In this document: in pieces, positions 1 to 5,044 of the stretch
Position numbering within the stretch: position 1 is the stretch's first letter
Layout: every line of letters starts with the position of its first letter
Assembly (NCBI GenBank): GCA_945486445.1
Contig: CALYTD010000082.1
Span: 1 to 5,883 of the forward strand
From: an uncultured Prevotellaceae bacterium
GTDB taxonomy: Bacteria > Bacteroidota > Bacteroidia > Bacteroidales > Bacteroidaceae
Direction of reading: 5' to 3'
DNA length: 5,883 nucleotides
Translations under genes and position numbers: made by a program
The notes under the pieces: generated by a model
Databases searched by the model: none
Seen by the model: the letters and a program-made list of their open reading frames with translations, nothing else
What the model was told of the DNA's origin: nothing

Positions 1-295
1 CCACAGCGTCTATCTCCACGTTACGGAATGTCTGCACATCGCCCCTCGCATCCGTGACAATCACGGGTATGGTGCTGTTCTCCTCCAGCACTTTCAGCAC
101 GAGGTTAAGGTCAGCATCGCTCTCCGCCACGCTGAGAGTGCGTATGGCCTCAGCCCATATCTCCATGCGGCGGCGTTCCTCGCGGGCCAGGTCCTTTACC
201 AGAAAATGGCTGACAACGAGCGAGACGCCGGCGATAAGCACCGCCGCCGACATCAGGGCTATCTTGACTTGCCGTATCTTGTCAGTCCATATCAT
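1..295 (-). CDS. Sensor histidine kinase, N-terminal part (runs off left edge)
   Basis: Ninety-eight codons are visible, starting MIWTDKIRQVKIALMSAAVL. Seen: a short basic cytoplasmic N-terminus, one hydrophobic membrane segment at about residues 11-33, then a charged helical stretch (AREERRRMEIWAEAIRTL) and the start of a likely sensory domain (STIPVIVTDARGDVQTFRNV). The frame stays open to position 1, so the rest, including any HisKA and ATPase domains, lies outside. The start at 295 is set by an in-frame stop at 326-328, with no other ATG between. I recognise this N-terminus as resembling Bacteroidales membrane sensor kinases, but the catalytic domains are not visible, so the name is inference. 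It would sit in the inner membrane and phosphorylate a response regulator. No Shine-Dalgarno is present; the 70 nt before the ATG contain no G. A consensus promoter lies at 410-440. Confidence 0.7.
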   Translation of the reverse strand, partial: MIWTDKIRQVKIALMSAAVLIAGVSLVVSHFLVKDLAREERRRMEIWAEAIRTLSVAESDADLNLVLKVLEENSTIPVIVTDARGDVQTFRNVEIDAV

Positions 296-365
296 TTTGG
301 GGGTTGGGTGGTTGAAGGTGAGAGGTTAAGAGGTTTAGGGTTGGGTGGTGTGGGTTATGGGGGTG
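294..365 (-). repeat. AC-rich degenerate repeat in the kinase 5' leader
   Basis: The plus strand has no C over 72 consecutive bases, so the minus-strand transcript has no G here apart from the start codon. It is made of variants of AACC, ACCC and AACCTAAACC-like words. The word ACCTTCAACCAC (minus; plus 308-319) recurs exactly inside the flippase gene at 4134-4145, and with one change at 5055-5066. The tract fills the leader between the promoter and the ATG, so the ribosome-binding region would be unstructured and lack a Shine-Dalgarno. Function unknown. Confidence 0.75.
338..363 (+). other. Potential G-quadruplex motif
   Basis: Four G-runs with short loops are visible on the plus strand: GGG 338-340, GGG 343-345, GGG 352-354 and GGGGG 359-363, with loops of 2, 6 and 4 nt. 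This fits the standard G3+N1-7 pattern. It lies on the template strand of the kinase leader, so it could affect transcription or replication rather than fold in the mRNA. It may be only a by-product of the AC-rich repeat. Folding is inference. Confidence 0.5.
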
Positions 366-409
366 CTGATTGTTGGTTATACGGTTATGGGTTACGGTTC
401 TTTCGCCTG

Positions 410-440
410 CAAAGATAGGTATTTTCCTTGTAACCGCAAA
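410..440 (-). promoter_or_regulatory. Bacteroidota-type promoter for the sensor kinase
   Basis: On the minus strand a -33 element TTTG (437-440) is followed after exactly 19 bp by TATCTTTG (410-417), a full match to the Bacteroidota -7 consensus TAnnTTTG. Transcription would start near 403-405, giving a leader of about 108 nt before the ATG at 295. Confidence 0.8.
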
Positions 441-496
441 GGAAAAAGGGGGATAAATATTGTTCTCTTGTCTTATGACATACGTTTATATACGTT

Positions 497-532
497 AAGG
501 GGCTGCCTGAACTTATTGTCAGACAGTCCCTT
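497..532 (-). terminator. Terminator-like hairpin downstream of the hsp20 gene
   Basis: An inverted repeat has 14-base arms (497-510 and 519-532) around an 8-base loop, with two imperfect pairs. On the minus strand it reads GGGACTGTCTGA, loop, TCAGGCAGCCCC. It begins 27 bp past the hsp20 stop and lies upstream of the kinase promoter, as a terminator should. The U-tract is weak (TTAACG), so its strength is uncertain. Confidence 0.55.
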
Positions 533-558
533 GGTGATTATGTATAAACCCATGTGCG

Positions 559-996
559 TTACTTAATCTCTATGCACTGCGTCTCTTGTGCCTTCTCTTC
601 TTGTGTCATCTTTGGTATCACGATGGCAAGCACACCGTCGTTCATTCCGGCGCTGATGTTCTGCCTCTCTATGTTGTCCGGCAGTGTCAGACGCTGCTCG
701 AACTTAGAGTAACTGAACTCACGGCGCAGATATTTCTTGGCTTTGTCCTCCTCCTTGTTGTCCGTCTTCTTCTCCATTGAGATAACAAGGTCGTCGTTTG
801 TGACGCTGATCTTGAAGTCTTCCTTCGTCATTCCCGGCGCTGCGACCTCTACCTTGTAGGCTTTCTCGTCCTCGCTGACGTTGATAGCGGGTGTGGTACC
901 GGTGAACTTGGCGGGCATCCATGTGTCGTTGAAGAAGTCACTGAAGATTGATGGAATCCATCCCTGATTGCGATTTGAATACATTGTAGGTAACAT
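559..996 (-). CDS. Small heat shock protein, Hsp20/alpha-crystallin family
   Basis: 145 aa, the usual size for bacterial small heat shock proteins. These are ATP-independent cytoplasmic chaperones that hold unfolding proteins for refolding by other chaperones. Seen: a short aromatic N-terminal arm (SIFSDFFNDTW); the alpha-crystallin domain at about 36-130, opening TPAINVSEDEKAYKVEVAAPG; the hallmark A-x-x-x-[ND]-G-V-L motif near its end (AGMNDGVLAIVIPK, 116-129); and a C-terminal I-x-I (I142-I144) of the kind that docks neighbouring dimers in the oligomer. The start at 996 is fixed by a perfect AGGAGG 7 nt upstream, and the alternative Met5 lacks one. It is a single-gene unit ending at the 497-532 hairpin. 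I could not find a clear TTTG/TAnnTTTG promoter upstream, so stress-specific control is possible but not shown. Confidence 0.95.
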   Translation of the reverse strand: MLPTMYSNRNQGWIPSIFSDFFNDTWMPAKFTGTTPAINVSEDEKAYKVEVAAPGMTKEDFKISVTNDDLVISMEKKTDNKEEDKAKKYLRREFSYSKFEQRLTLPDNIERQNISAGMNDGVLAIVIPKMTQEEKAQETQCIEIK

Positions 997-1003
997 AGTC
1001 TTT

Positions 1004-1009
1004 CCTCCT
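1004..1009 (-). promoter_or_regulatory. Strong Shine-Dalgarno of the hsp20 gene
   Basis: AGGAGG on the minus strand lies 7 nt before the ATG at 996. None of the other genes with a visible start in the window has anything comparable. It decides the start codon. Confidence 0.85.
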
Positions 1010-1169
1010 ATTAATTTTTGTTAGACATTCAATTAAAAGGTGTAAGTTGACCATCCGCCCTGCGTGGGGCTTCTGGTCTCGCAACCTCTGCCCTTCATAA
1101 TGCAATCCTCATGCCCAAGTGCCACTGTGTCAGTGTGTTTTTCACGTTCTGCAAACTTTGTTAAGTCTT

Positions 1170-1240
1170 CCCCTGCCGCTTTTCAACATTCCCCCCTGTT
1201 TTTAATATTTACCCCCTGTTTTTTAATACTTGCCCCGCTG
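1170..1240 (+). repeat. Tandem array, about 20-bp unit, four copies
   Basis: CCCC-starting units begin at 1170, 1193, 1213 and 1233 (periods 23, 20, 20). The core unit is CCCCTGTTTTTAATATTTAC; the middle two copies match best, and the first and last are degenerate. The CCCC blocks alternate with T/A-rich blocks about every two helical turns. The role is unknown: it could be a protein-binding array, a bent DNA segment or slippage-derived repeats. Confidence 0.65.
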
Positions 1241-1286
1241 CTTCGCGATGTGTCACGCCTGACACTCCTACTGCCATTGCTGGCAC

Positions 1287-1378
1287 CGGCAATCAGGTGC
1301 TGATTGCCGCTTAATCGGGTGCTGATTGCAGTATTATCGGGTGCTGATTACATTGTGATTTGCACCTGATTACACAGC
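1287..1378 (+). repeat. 22-bp direct-repeat array with a perfect 23-bp dyad
   Basis: Units start at 1291, 1313, 1335 and 1357, an exact 22-bp period. The core of the second copy is AATCGGGTGCTGATTGC. Copies 1-3 are near identical over 16-17 bp; copy 4 keeps mainly CTGATTAC in the same phase. The first copy is embedded in a perfect inverted repeat with 10-bp arms, CGGCAATCAG (1287-1296) and CTGATTGCCG (1300-1309), around GTG. Even spacing near two helical turns plus dyad symmetry suggests cooperative binding sites for a regulator. No protein is identified. The array lies about 170 bp upstream of the glycosyltransferase promoter and about 290 bp upstream of hsp20. Confidence 0.75.
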
Positions 1379-1512
1379 CGCCATGCCTGCCGCCTTACTG
1401 ATACGTTTACCGATACCCACCCGACAAGCAAAAACCAGTCGTTAGATTTGCTCCGTAACCGTGCCTGTAAGGGGAAACAAGGGGTGGGCAAGGGAAATAG
1501 AACGTCTTTTCC

Positions 1513-1543
1513 TTTGCCGTTCGGAGGATTATTTGTAACTTTA
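1513..1543 (+). promoter_or_regulatory. Bacteroidota-type promoter for the 1570-2469 gene
   Basis: TTTG (1513-1516) is followed after 19 bp by TAACTTTA (1536-1543). This matches TAnnTTTG except for the last base. Transcription would begin near 1549, giving a leader of only about 20 nt before the ATG at 1570, with no Shine-Dalgarno. Confidence 0.75.
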
Positions 1544-1569
1544 CAGCGCAAAAGTTCCAGACACTAACA

Positions 1570-2469
1570 ATGTACACAGTTTTCCATAAATTCAGAGACA
1601 CCTGCTTCCGTGCCTTCCGCCGTTATGACCTTTCCGCGTGGGAGGGCACGCCAAAATGTGACAAGCCTATATACGGAGTGTATCACATCTACTGCGACAA
1701 GGGGTGGCAACGCATGGTCAGAGACCAGATAGGCAGACTGCGCGAGAGCGGGCTGTATGACGTGACTAAAAAGTTGTTCATCAGTATTATCACCCGCACT
1801 GACGATGACCTGCAACAACTGGAGGGGATAATAGGCCGCGAAAAGATGGAGGTAATATCTGCTACCAGCGACCCACGGCGTTTTGAATATCCCGCACTGA
1901 TGTTCATACGCGAAAGGGCTCAGAGCGAGGACTGCCTGTTTTATTACTTCCATACCAAGGGCATCACGTATCAGGCAACCAGCGATGCCGACCGTAAGTT
2001 CAACGCCTTCAAACGTAACATAGAGGCGTGGCGGCACATGATGGAGTACTCCATATTCTTCAAGTGGCGCGTGGCGGTGAACGTGCTGACGGCTGATTAT
2101 GACACGTGCGGCTGCTACCGCCTGCCCCCTATGCCGCAGCCTTATTACCTTTATGCCGGCAACTTCTGGTGGGCGAGGTCGTCATACCTGCGCCGTCTGC
2201 CGGCGTTTGACGAGACAATGTTTGCCACCAACCGCTTTTATGCGGAGGAATGGCTGTATAAGGCGGGGCCCAATGATTTCTCAACGTTTGACACTCAGGC
2301 TGACCTTTACTTCGTATATATGCCCGAAACCCTGTATGCTGACAAGCGTCTGCCGCTATGGGAGGCGGTGAAGTTTGTCGTTATATACAACCTTCGCAAG
2401 GCTCGCAAGCAGTATCTGCACCATGATTACAAGGCGGAATACCAGAAGCGGTATCAGGTGTTGAGGTAG
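1570..2469 (+). CDS. Probable glycosyltransferase with HTKG and GNFWW motifs
   Basis: 299 aa, no signal peptide or obvious membrane segment, so likely cytoplasmic or peripheral to the membrane. Seen: a beta-strand-like start of the conserved part at about 33-42 (PIYGVYHIYC), FHTKG at 127-131, YDTCGCY at 177-183, GNFWWARSSYL at 197-207 and AEEW at 225-228, with a basic C-terminal tail. From memory, the order HTKG, then Y-D-x-x-G, then GNFWW occurs in poorly characterised proteins annotated as glycosyltransferases in polysaccharide loci; I cannot name the family or the sugar. I see no classical DxD that is clearly catalytic. Transfer of a sugar to a surface glycan is inferred from these motifs and from the nearby flippase and GT2 gene. 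The start follows a consensus promoter by a short leader. It converges on the transposase gene, with a REP cluster between. Confidence 0.6.
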   Translation: MYTVFHKFRDTCFRAFRRYDLSAWEGTPKCDKPIYGVYHIYCDKGWQRMVRDQIGRLRESGLYDVTKKLFISIITRTDDDLQQLEGIIGREKMEVISATSDPRRFEYPALMFIRERAQSEDCLFYYFHTKGITYQATSDADRKFNAFKRNIEAWRHMMEYSIFFKWRVAVNVLTADYDTCGCYRLPPMPQPYYLYAGNFWWARSSYLRRLPAFDETMFATNRFYAEEWLYKAGPNDFSTFDTQADLYFVYMPETLYADKRLPLWEAVKFVVIYNLRKARKQYLHHDYKAEYQKRYQVLR

Positions 2470-2521
2470 GCAGAGGGGTGGTATATATTGCCTTGAAATC
2501 CACAGCCATACGTATGCCTTT

Positions 2522-2538
2522 GCAGTCAGGTGCGGATT
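2522..2538 (+). repeat. Outlying copy of the 22-bp repeat core
   Basis: This 17-bp stretch matches the first unit of the 1287-1378 array (from 1289) at 15 of 17 positions (GCAGTCAGGTGCGGATT here). It lies 53 bp after the glycosyltransferase stop and just before the first REP. It could be chance, but it is in the same orientation and next to a repeat cluster. Confidence 0.4.
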
Positions 2539-2563
2539 ATGGCGATATATATAGCCCCGCATG

Positions 2564-2587
2564 GTAGGGACGCACCTTGGTGCGTCC
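2564..2587 (+). repeat. REP1
   Basis: GTAG at 2564-2567 is followed by the palindrome at 2568-2587 (9-bp arms, TT loop). The 5' flank from 2542 is shared with REP3, and the 3' tail GCCTTTTCG is shared with REP5. It lies between convergent genes. Confidence 0.9.
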
Positions 2588-2634
2588 GCCTTTTCGCTGT
2601 TTGCATAGTCCGTTTCATGCCCTTTTCTCATTTC

Positions 2635-2658
2635 GGACGCACCAAGGTGCGTCCCTAC
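2635..2658 (-). repeat. REP2
   Basis: The palindrome is at 2635-2654, with CTAC at 2655-2658 (GTAG on the minus strand). It is inverted relative to REP1, 47 bp from REP1's palindrome. Its flanks match REP4 on both sides. Confidence 0.9.
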
Positions 2659-2717
2659 AATGGCGGTATTCCTTTCGTGTCTATCACATTCTGTCGCGAG
2701 ATATATAGCCTCGCATG

Positions 2718-2741
2718 GTAGGGACGCACCTTGGTGCGTCC
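2718..2741 (+). repeat. REP3
   Basis: GTAG at 2718-2721 is followed by the palindrome at 2722-2741. The upstream block 2696-2717 matches REP1's and also forms a small 5-bp stem (GCGAG/CTCGC, 2696-2714). It lies 42 bp beyond the transposase stop. Confidence 0.9.
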
Positions 2742-2783
2742 GAAATACAGCCAATAGTGTTACAACAACAAACTCCTTATTTG

Positions 2784-3308
2784 TCAGAACATCTGTGATG
2801 TGGGCAATGAATAAAAGCAGTCATCAGCCCAACGTGCTACATTATTATTTATATAGTCTGCTATTCTGTTCCTGTCTGTCACTCCCCTTATTATGTGGTC
2901 ATGATACCGTGGTTGCCATCCGAACGTGATATTGTTCCGGCGTGCGAATGTTGTTATCCCACTTTTGTACAATCCCACGATGACGGATAGTGCACTTCTT
3001 GTGACGGGTATCTCTTCTTTTGCGGGCTCATGCGGTTGTGTTATGTGGATTATGGCGTGTATATGATTCGGCATAACAACGAAAAGCGGGATTTCGCAGT
3101 ATCCGATGCGCATGGGCAACTGTTCCAAATCATCTTTCGCCTTTCTGCCGATTTTTGTGTAATGCATCTCGTTGTTGATGATAGTGCCGAAGTAGTGCTT
3201 TTTCTCCACTGTGCATATTGTCACAAAATAGCATCCTCCGGAATAGTTATGGAATGTGGCTCTTGGAGATTTTCGCTTGGGTTGTTTGGTATCTTGAGGT
3301 TCTTGCAT
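2784..3308 (-). CDS. REP-associated tyrosine transposase (RAYT), Y1/HUH family
   Basis: 174 aa, a usual RAYT size. Single-domain HUH endonucleases of this family cut and rejoin single-stranded DNA at REP hairpins through a 5'-phosphotyrosine and are thought to spread REPs. Seen: a basic N-terminus (KQPKRKSPR), the beta-strand GGCYFVTICT at 24-33, the metal-binding HUH motif in MPNHIHAII (H82, H84), and the candidate nucleophile Y135 in WQPRYHDHIIR, the motif and spacing expected for the family. No frameshift or missing key residue is visible, so the enzyme could be active. The start at 3308 is the only ATG after the in-frame stop at 3327-3329; there is no Shine-Dalgarno. It follows the flippase on the same strand but is separated by REP4 and REP5. 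The gene appears more AT-rich than its neighbours, which fits acquisition. It differs from IS200/IS605 in carrying REPs rather than IS ends. Confidence 0.92.
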   Translation of the reverse strand: MQEPQDTKQPKRKSPRATFHNYSGGCYFVTICTVEKKHYFGTIINNEMHYTKIGRKAKDDLEQLPMRIGYCEIPLFVVMPNHIHAIIHITQPHEPAKEEIPVTRSALSVIVGLYKSGITTFARRNNITFGWQPRYHDHIIRGVTDRNRIADYINNNVARWADDCFYSLPTSQMF

Positions 3309-3359
3309 GATGTAATGATGTAGGAATTATGAATGGTTTATTGTTTTATGTCGCATTTC

Positions 3360-3383
3360 GGACGCACCAAGGTGCGTCCCTAC
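3360..3383 (-). repeat. REP4
   Basis: The palindrome is at 3360-3379, with CTAC at 3380-3383 (GTAG on the minus strand). It is 51 bp upstream of the RAYT start. The surrounding sequence (CATTTC before, AATRGCGGTATTCCTT after) matches REP2. Confidence 0.9.
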
Positions 3384-3442
3384 AATAGCGGTATTCCTTC
3401 TGCTTATTATACTGATTGCTGCGATGTTTGTTTGCGATTCTT

Positions 3443-3466
3443 GTAGGGACGCACCTTGGTGCGTCC
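3443..3466 (+). repeat. REP5
   Basis: GTAG at 3443-3446 is followed by the palindrome at 3447-3466. It is inverted relative to REP4 and has the same 3' tail as REP1 (GCCTTTTCG). It ends 57 bp before the flippase stop codon on the opposite strand, so it may also affect the 3' end of the flippase mRNA. Confidence 0.9.
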
Positions 3467-3523
3467 GCCTTTTCGGTGTTCCCCATGTCTATTTATCCAT
3501 ATACCAAATAATAATCACCGTCG

Positions 3524-5026
3524 CTACCTGCGCCGCAACGCCTTTATCACGAACTGCTCACATTCTTTTAATATCTCAGCGCCGGCTATTTTCATCACCG
3601 CATAATACAAAATGGCGGCGAGAAGCACCCTTGCGGCGAGAAGCACCCATAGGGAGTGTATCATAATCGTGGCATAATGTGTAAGCAACATAACCGCCGC
3701 CGCGGCAAGAACAAAGGGCATCATGTCACGGAACATATCGCGCCAGCGGTAGCATATCAGGCGACCGGCGAAGTAATGCCATGGCAGCAACCACAGTATG
3801 AGGAAGGCGGAGTAGGCGCATACCATGGTGAACATACCGTAACGGTGGAAACATAGTATCACGGCTATTTGCAATATTATCTGCCATATATTCAACCACA
3901 TATATACATCACTGCGTCCTTGGCTGATGGCGAGGTTCTGGTACATCACATATACGGGCATGAACGCTCCGCTGACGCATAGTGCCTGCAACAGGGGTAC
4001 GCAGTCTTCCCACTTCTCGCCGATGGTTATGAGGATGAATTCATGGCTTACCAACGCCAGACCGAACATCACTGGCATAGAGAAGAAACACGTGAAACGC
4101 AGCAACTTGCGGTAAACAGCGAGTTGGGTGTTAGTGGTTGAAGGTTTTAGGTTGGGGGTTTTAGGTTGGGAGGTGGAGGTTGTAGGTTGTTCCGGCGCTG
4201 CCTCCACCAGTACTGCCTGGGCTATCTGTCCCACGGTGTTGGCCACGAGTGAGTTGGCCATAGTGTCCCACTTGTAGGCCTGCGAGTAGCAACCCACGCT
4301 GTTGATGGGGAACAGCCTGCCGAAAATCACGGTGAGTATGTTGCCGCTGAGGGTGTTGACAATCTTTGTTACCAATATCTTCACGGCGAAAGGAGCCATG
4401 CGCCGCACGGGTGTGAGGTCCAAGGTGAGGCGCGGTCGCCACTCGCGGACGTAGTAATATCTGCCTACGTTCAGCACGCTGATGAACGTTATCTGCTGCC
4501 ATGCCAGTGCCCAGTAGCCTTTACCCATGAATGCGAGGATCACGCCAACGGTGCCGGAGGCGAGCAATGCCGCCACTCCTATGATGGCAAGTTCACGGTT
4601 CATCATGTTCTTTGTCATGTAACCGCCGTGGGCTATGCCCAGAGATGAGATGGTAATGGTGAGGAACACCAGGCGGGAGACACCCGTAAGGCACGGCTGG
4701 CGGAAGAAGTCCGCTATCAATGGGGCGCAGAGGAAGAGGATGGTGTACATCACTACGGACACCATCACGTTGAAAGTGAAGACGGAGTTGTAGTCACGGT
4801 GCGTGGGATGCTTTATGTTTACCAGTCCCTGCGTGAACCCCGCGCTTTGCAAGTCACCGGCAATGGCGGTGAAAATGGTCAGCACTCCCACTATGCCATA
4901 GTCTGCCTTAGTGAGCAGACGGGCAAGGACAATGCCGATGATGAGGTTCAACACCTGCATGGTACCGCTGTTCAGGGCACCCCAGAAAAGGCCTTTCGCT
5001 GTTCGTTGTTTTAGTGATTCGGGCAT
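3524..5026 (-). CDS. Wzx-like polysaccharide flippase (MOP superfamily, PST/WzxC type)
   Basis: 500 aa, rich in hydrophobic segments throughout; about 12-14 membrane helices are expected, but I did not compute them. Such proteins move lipid-linked glycan units across the inner membrane. Seen: the typical N-terminus LKQRTAKGLFWGALNSGTMQ, followed by LIIGIVLARLLTKADYGIVG (residues 28-47), then FTQGLVN and the later QIAQAVLVEAA region. The family usually continues directly from that segment into the RKLLRFT helix. Here residues 278-300 (PEQPTTSTSQ, then PKTPNLKPSTTNT) form an extra polar Thr/Pro/Ser linker encoded by an AC-rich repeat at 4127-4195. The reading frame stays intact. It starts 72 bp after the stop of the GT2 gene on the same strand and is likely cotranscribed. 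No Shine-Dalgarno is present; the upstream gap is AC-rich. Confidence 0.9.
   Translation of the reverse strand: MPESLKQRTAKGLFWGALNSGTMQVLNLIIGIVLARLLTKADYGIVGVLTIFTAIAGDLQSAGFTQGLVNIKHPTHRDYNSVFTFNVMVSVVMYTILFLCAPLIADFFRQPCLTGVSRLVFLTITISSLGIAHGGYMTKNMMNRELAIIGVAALLASGTVGVILAFMGKGYWALAWQQITFISVLNVGRYYYVREWRPRLTLDLTPVRRMAPFAVKILVTKIVNTLSGNILTVIFGRLFPINSVGCYSQAYKWDTMANSLVANTVGQIAQAVLVEAAPEQPTTSTSQPKTPNLKPSTTNTQLAVYRKLLRFTCFFSMPVMFGLALVSHEFILITIGEKWEDCVPLLQALCVSGAFMPVYVMYQNLAISQGRSDVYMWLNIWQIILQIAVILCFHRYGMFTMVCAYSAFLILWLLPWHYFAGRLICYRWRDMFRDMMPFVLAAAAVMLLTHYATIMIHSLWVLLAARVLLAAILYYAVMKIAGAEILKECEQFVIKALRRR
4121..4191 (-). repeat. AC-rich repeat inserted in-frame in the flippase gene
   Basis: The plus strand has no C for 71 consecutive bases, almost the same length as the 72-base C-free tract in the kinase leader. 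ACCTTCAACCAC (minus; plus 4134-4145) is an exact 12-base match to that leader. Units such as CCTAAAACC recur two times within the tract. It encodes a Thr/Pro/Ser/Gln linker without breaking the frame. Confidence 0.8.
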
Positions 5027-5044
5027 ATTTGCGTGCTTAGGAAC

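Larger units (their letters stand above)
997..1569. other. 573-bp divergent intergenic region
   Basis: This lies between the divergent hsp20 and glycosyltransferase starts. It contains the hsp20 Shine-Dalgarno, two tandem-repeat arrays (1170-1240 and 1287-1378) and the glycosyltransferase promoter at 1513-1543. The open frames here have no recognisable protein features and I do not call them. The stretches 1020-1165 and 1380-1500 show nothing I can name. Confidence 0.7.
2542..3469. mobile_element. REP/RAYT locus: transposase gene within five REP palindromes
   Basis: Five REP sequences share the identical 20-bp imperfect palindrome GGACGCACCTTGGTGCGTCC, each preceded directly by GTAG on its own strand. 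Order and orientation are REP1 (+), REP2 (-), REP3 (+), the RAYT gene (-), REP4 (-), REP5 (+). A GTAG or similar tetranucleotide 5' of a hairpin is the known signature of REPs handled by RAYT proteins, and such genes are typically flanked by inverted REPs. Flanks fall into classes. REP1 and REP3 share a 47-bp block with two mismatches. REP2 and REP4 share the 5' flank GGAATACCGCYATT. REP1 and REP5 share the 3' tail GCCTTTTCGSTGTT. I see no target-site duplication. Confidence 0.85.

Noticed and set aside
54..329. Plus-strand frames over the left 420 bp
   Set aside because: They are antisense to the kinase coding region and its leader; the minus strand has the membrane segment, start and promoter.
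331..363. Telomere-like GGTTTAGGGTTGGG repeats marking a linear end
   Set aside because: The units are irregular, internal, lie in a gene leader and recur inside a coding region. They fit the AC-rich repeat family better.
1064..1303. 79-codon plus-strand frame in the divergent region
   Set aside because: It is made partly of the C/T-rich tandem repeat, with no start signal or family resemblance.
1287..1378. CRISPR array
   Set aside because: The 22-bp period leaves only about 5 bp between conserved cores, so there are no spacers, and no cas genes are present.
1564..2037. 157-codon open frame on the minus strand opposite the glycosyltransferase
   Set aside because: It lies wholly antisense to a gene with a good promoter and conserved motifs. 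Its own translation shows no recognisable domain.
2568..2587. REP palindromes as ordinary rho-independent terminators
   Set aside because: They lack a following T-run, are identical at five sites in both orientations, and carry the GTAG signature. A side effect on mRNA 3' ends remains possible.
2356..2754. 132-codon minus-strand frame across the REP cluster
   Set aside because: Its repeated peptide (GASLPCEAIYLAT-like) comes from translating the REP copies. It overlaps the glycosyltransferase end and shows no protein family features.
2542..3469. IS200/IS605 insertion sequence
   Set aside because: The protein has the RAYT-type motif context and the flanks are multiple GTAG palindromes in alternating orientation, not one left and one right IS end. 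No TnpB is present.
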